Shown in pieces: positions 30,140 through 31,818 of a stretch of 31,818 nt of DNA. Both the position numbers and the translations under genes were made by a program. The DNA is from Atopobium sp. (GTDB lineage Bacteria > Actinomycetota > Coriobacteriia > Coriobacteriales > Atopobiaceae), in NCBI GenBank assembly GCA_015258715.1, contig JABZHR010000012.1:1-31818 (forward strand), in the 5' to 3' direction. Below the pieces are notes generated by a model. That model ran no database searches and had not been told where the DNA came from. It saw only the letters and a list, made by a program, of their open reading frames with translations. The first letter of the stretch is position 1; each line of letters opens with the position of its first letter.

Positions 30140-31561
30140 ATGGAAACCACAAACGCATGGAAAAAGTACACCTCGGAGGACCTGGAGAAGCTCCAGTCGT
30201 TTACCGAAGGCTACAGAAACTTTATCTCCGAGAACAAGACTGAGCGCGAGTGCGCCGCAAGCGCCATCAAACTTGCCGAGGCAGCAGGTTACGTCAAGCT
30301 TTCTAACGCCATCGCTGCAGGTAAAACCCTCAAAGCTGGCGACAAAGTCTACGCAGACATTCGCGGCAAGTCCGTCATATTTGTCCAGATTGGCACCAAG
30401 TCCCTGGAAGAGGGCCTAAACATCCTTGGCGCTCACATCGACTCCCCTCGCCTGGACGTCAAGCAGAATCCTCTTGAGGAGCGCAACGAGCTGGCAACCT
30501 TTGACACCCACTACTACGGCGGCGTCAAGAAGTACCAGTGGGTCACCATTCCTCTGGCAATTCATGGCGTTCTTGCACTTAAAGACGGTAGCGTCGTAAA
30601 CGTATGCGTTGGTGAGGACCCAACCGATCCTGTTTTCTGCATCTCCGATCTTCTCATCCACTTGAGCGCTGAGCAGCTTGGAAAGACCGCTTCCAAGGTC
30701 ATCGAGGGCGAGATGCTCGACCTCATTATTGGCAACCGCCCACTTGTTTGGGGCCAGAATGGCGAGAAACCCGCTGATGCAGAGGGCGACGAACCAAAGG
30801 AAGCTGTTAAGGCTAACGTCATCAACATCCTGAAGAACCTCTACGGCATTGAGGAGGCAGACCTTCTCTCCGCTGAGCTTGAGATTGTTCCTGCAGGACC
30901 TGCTCGCGACATGGGCTTTGACCGCTCCATGATCTTGGGCTACGGTCACGACGACCGCAGCTGCTCCTACCCTTCCCTGATTGCACAGCTTGAGTGCGAC
31001 ACTCCTGCACGCACCTCGGTAACTATCCTGACCGATAAGGAAGAGATTGGCTCCGTTGGCGCTACCGGCATGAATTCCCTCTTCTTTGAGAACATCATGG
31101 CCGAAGTCCTGGCACTTGCCGGTTTTGAGTCTCCACTTTCCCTGCGTCGCTGCATGGCCAACTCCTACATGCTCTCCAGCGACGTTTCTGCTGGTTATGA
31201 CCCAAGCTTTGCTGGTAGCTTTGAAATCAAGAACTCCGCCATCATGGGTCACGGTCTTGCTTTCAACAAGTTCACTGGTAGTGGCGGCAAGGTTGGCTCT
31301 AACGATGCCGATGCCGAGTACGTTGCACTGATTCGACGCATTATGGACAACGCTGGCGTCCAGTTCCAGACCGCTGAGCTTGGCCGCGTTGACGCTGGTG
31401 GCGGCGGAACTATCGCATACATGCTGGCAAAATATGGCATGCACGTCATCGACTGCGGCGTCCCTGTTCTCTCCATGCACGCACCTTGGGAGGTTGCAAA
31501 CAAGGCTGACATCTTCGAGGCATATCGCGGTTACCGTGCATTCCTTGAGTTCAGCGAGTAA
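30140..31561 (+). CDS. M18-family metalloaminopeptidase
   Basis: This 473-aa cytoplasmic zinc aminopeptidase is of the M18 (aspartyl aminopeptidase / ApeB-like) family, which trims acidic or neutral N-terminal residues as a large tetrahedral complex. Metal and catalytic motifs are GAHIDSPRLD (His about 99), YGHDDR, TDKEEIGSVGATG with the catalytic Glu, DVSAGYDPSF and the C-terminal SMHAPWEVANKADIFE. GRVDAGGGGTIAYML is also family-typical. Start: ATG 30140 is preferred over ATG 30134 because AAAGG (30129-30133) is directly against the first ATG but 6 nt from the second. One GCGAGAAACCC motif lies inside the coding region (30762-30772) at a variable, acidic loop (GEKPADAEGDEP). It is followed by its own terminator. 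Confidence 0.93.
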   Translation: METTNAWKKYTSEDLEKLQSFTEGYRNFISENKTERECAASAIKLAEAAGYVKLSNAIAAGKTLKAGDKVYADIRGKSVIFVQIGTKSLEEGLNILGAHIDSPRLDVKQNPLEERNELATFDTHYYGGVKKYQWVTIPLAIHGVLALKDGSVVNVCVGEDPTDPVFCISDLLIHLSAEQLGKTASKVIEGEMLDLIIGNRPLVWGQNGEKPADAEGDEPKEAVKANVINILKNLYGIEEADLLSAELEIVPAGPARDMGFDRSMILGYGHDDRSCSYPSLIAQLECDTPARTSVTILTDKEEIGSVGATGMNSLFFENIMAEVLALAGFESPLSLRRCMANSYMLSSDVSAGYDPSFAGSFEIKNSAIMGHGLAFNKFTGSGGKVGSNDADAEYVALIRRIMDNAGVQFQTAELGRVDAGGGGTIAYMLAKYGMHVIDCGVPVLSMHAPWEVANKADIFEAYRGYRAFLEFSE

Positions 31562-31634
31562 GCAGGCTGCATAATTACCTACACAAATTAGCTGCACAAA
31601 CATATATTTCGTGCGCGCAAATCGAGCTAACAAG

Positions 31635-31670
31635 AAAGACGTGAGAGCAAAACCTCTCACGTCTTTTTTT
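31635..31670 (+). terminator. Rho-independent terminator of the M18 aminopeptidase
   Basis: A perfect 13-bp stem (31635-31647 with 31654-31666; arms AAAGACGTGAGAG and CTCTCACGTCTTT), a 6-nt loop and T residues to 31670. Confidence 0.95.
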
Positions 31671-31707
31671 CATCAAATCTAAGGCGAGAAACCCATCCAG
31701 CCCGCAG

Positions 31708-31818
31708 TGAACTGCCTCCCATTTCTTGGACACGAGAAATAGTAAGAAGTTCAAAACACACCTAAGTCAGATAATCTGTCAAAAAGACGTATACATTACG
31801 CTGAAAATACCTCTAATG
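31708..31818 (-). repeat. Dispersed element, copy D (inverted; runs off window end)
   Basis: The hairpin at 31708-31753 has loop GGACACG, the complement of copy C's loop, and a partly degraded outer stem arm. It is followed by the arm in reverse orientation, ending in GTATACATTACGCTGAAAAT (31789-31808). Its reverse complement matches copy A to the window edge, including GGTATTTTCAGCG, so A and D are longer than C and continue outside the window. A GCGAGAAACCC copy (31684-31694) lies just before it. Confidence 0.9.

Noticed and set aside
29718..30419. 233-codon frame overlapping the Ser-rich gene and the aminopeptidase start
   Set aside because: Arises from the repetitive Ser/Asn codons read in another frame; no start signal.
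30416..31660. 414-codon minus-strand frame opposite the aminopeptidase
   Set aside because: Antisense shadow of the M18 gene; composition follows the complement of its codons.

Overview
The window reads as a piece of chromosome from a strictly or facultatively anaerobic coriobacterium, most likely of the Atopobiaceae (Lancefieldella/Atopobium/Olsenella type). This is inferred from gene content, not from a marker gene. The clues are a SufU-type Fe-S operon that ends in an Rrf2 regulator, a monomeric [FeFe] hydrogenase, strong AGGAGG-type ribosome binding sites with frequent GTG starts, and a nuclease-like protein of a type that seems common in Coriobacteriia. Base composition is moderate, with two clearly AT-rich, foreign-looking islands (about 15.1-18.4 kb and 26.2-27.6 kb).

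Layout. 0-2.6 kb: gpmA (glycolysis) and a 14-TM drug-efflux-type MFS protein, both forward. 2.7-8.6 kb: a reverse run aspS > ABC half-exporter (degenerate site) > ABC half-exporter (canonical site) > crcB/fluC. 8.8-10 kb: a Gph-like HAD phosphatase and a small unknown protein. 10.1-13.5 kb, reverse: the [FeFe] hydrogenase, then a LysR regulator coupled to an RluA-type pseudouridine synthase. A NhaC-superfamily antiporter diverges from the LysR gene. 15.1-17.9 kb: an AT-rich two-gene ABC system of the lactococcin-972 / DUF1430 bacteriocin-associated type, with no visible bacteriocin gene. 18.6-19.9 kb: hisS. 20.3-25.9 kb: sufC-sufB-sufD-sufS-sufU-rrf2, tightly packed with stop/start overlaps. 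26.0-27.8 kb: an AT-rich gene for an AbiEi/DUF559-like protein, enclosed by two inverted 124-bp repeats. 27.9-31.6 kb: fba (class II aldolase, reverse), a Ser-rich membrane protein and an M18 aminopeptidase (both forward).

The most unusual content is in the repeats. (1) One dispersed element has a conserved arm followed by a 20-22-bp hairpin. It lies at both ends of the window in opposite orientation and again, in pieces, at 18.1-18.6 kb. The window edges falling inside it look like assembly breaks at a multicopy repeat. (2) Two inverted 124-bp repeats flank the nuclease-like gene. Each is bounded by GAGCCTGAA/TTCAGGCTC and built from 31-bp iterations. Together they make a cassette with no transposase, and the gene appears to be transcribed leaderless. 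(3) The 11-mer GCGAGAAACCC occurs seven times exactly, against about 0.015 expected, including a 24-bp-period array upstream of fba. (4) A dyad over the suf promoter -10 is a good candidate site for the operon's own Rrf2 protein.

How the genes work together: gpmA and fba serve glycolysis. The suf operon supplies the Fe-S clusters that the hydrogenase (H-cluster plus ferredoxin-like clusters) and the Rrf2 sensor need. The hydrogenase could dispose of fermentation electrons. No hydEFG maturation genes, rRNA, tRNA, CRISPR array or transposase were found in the window.
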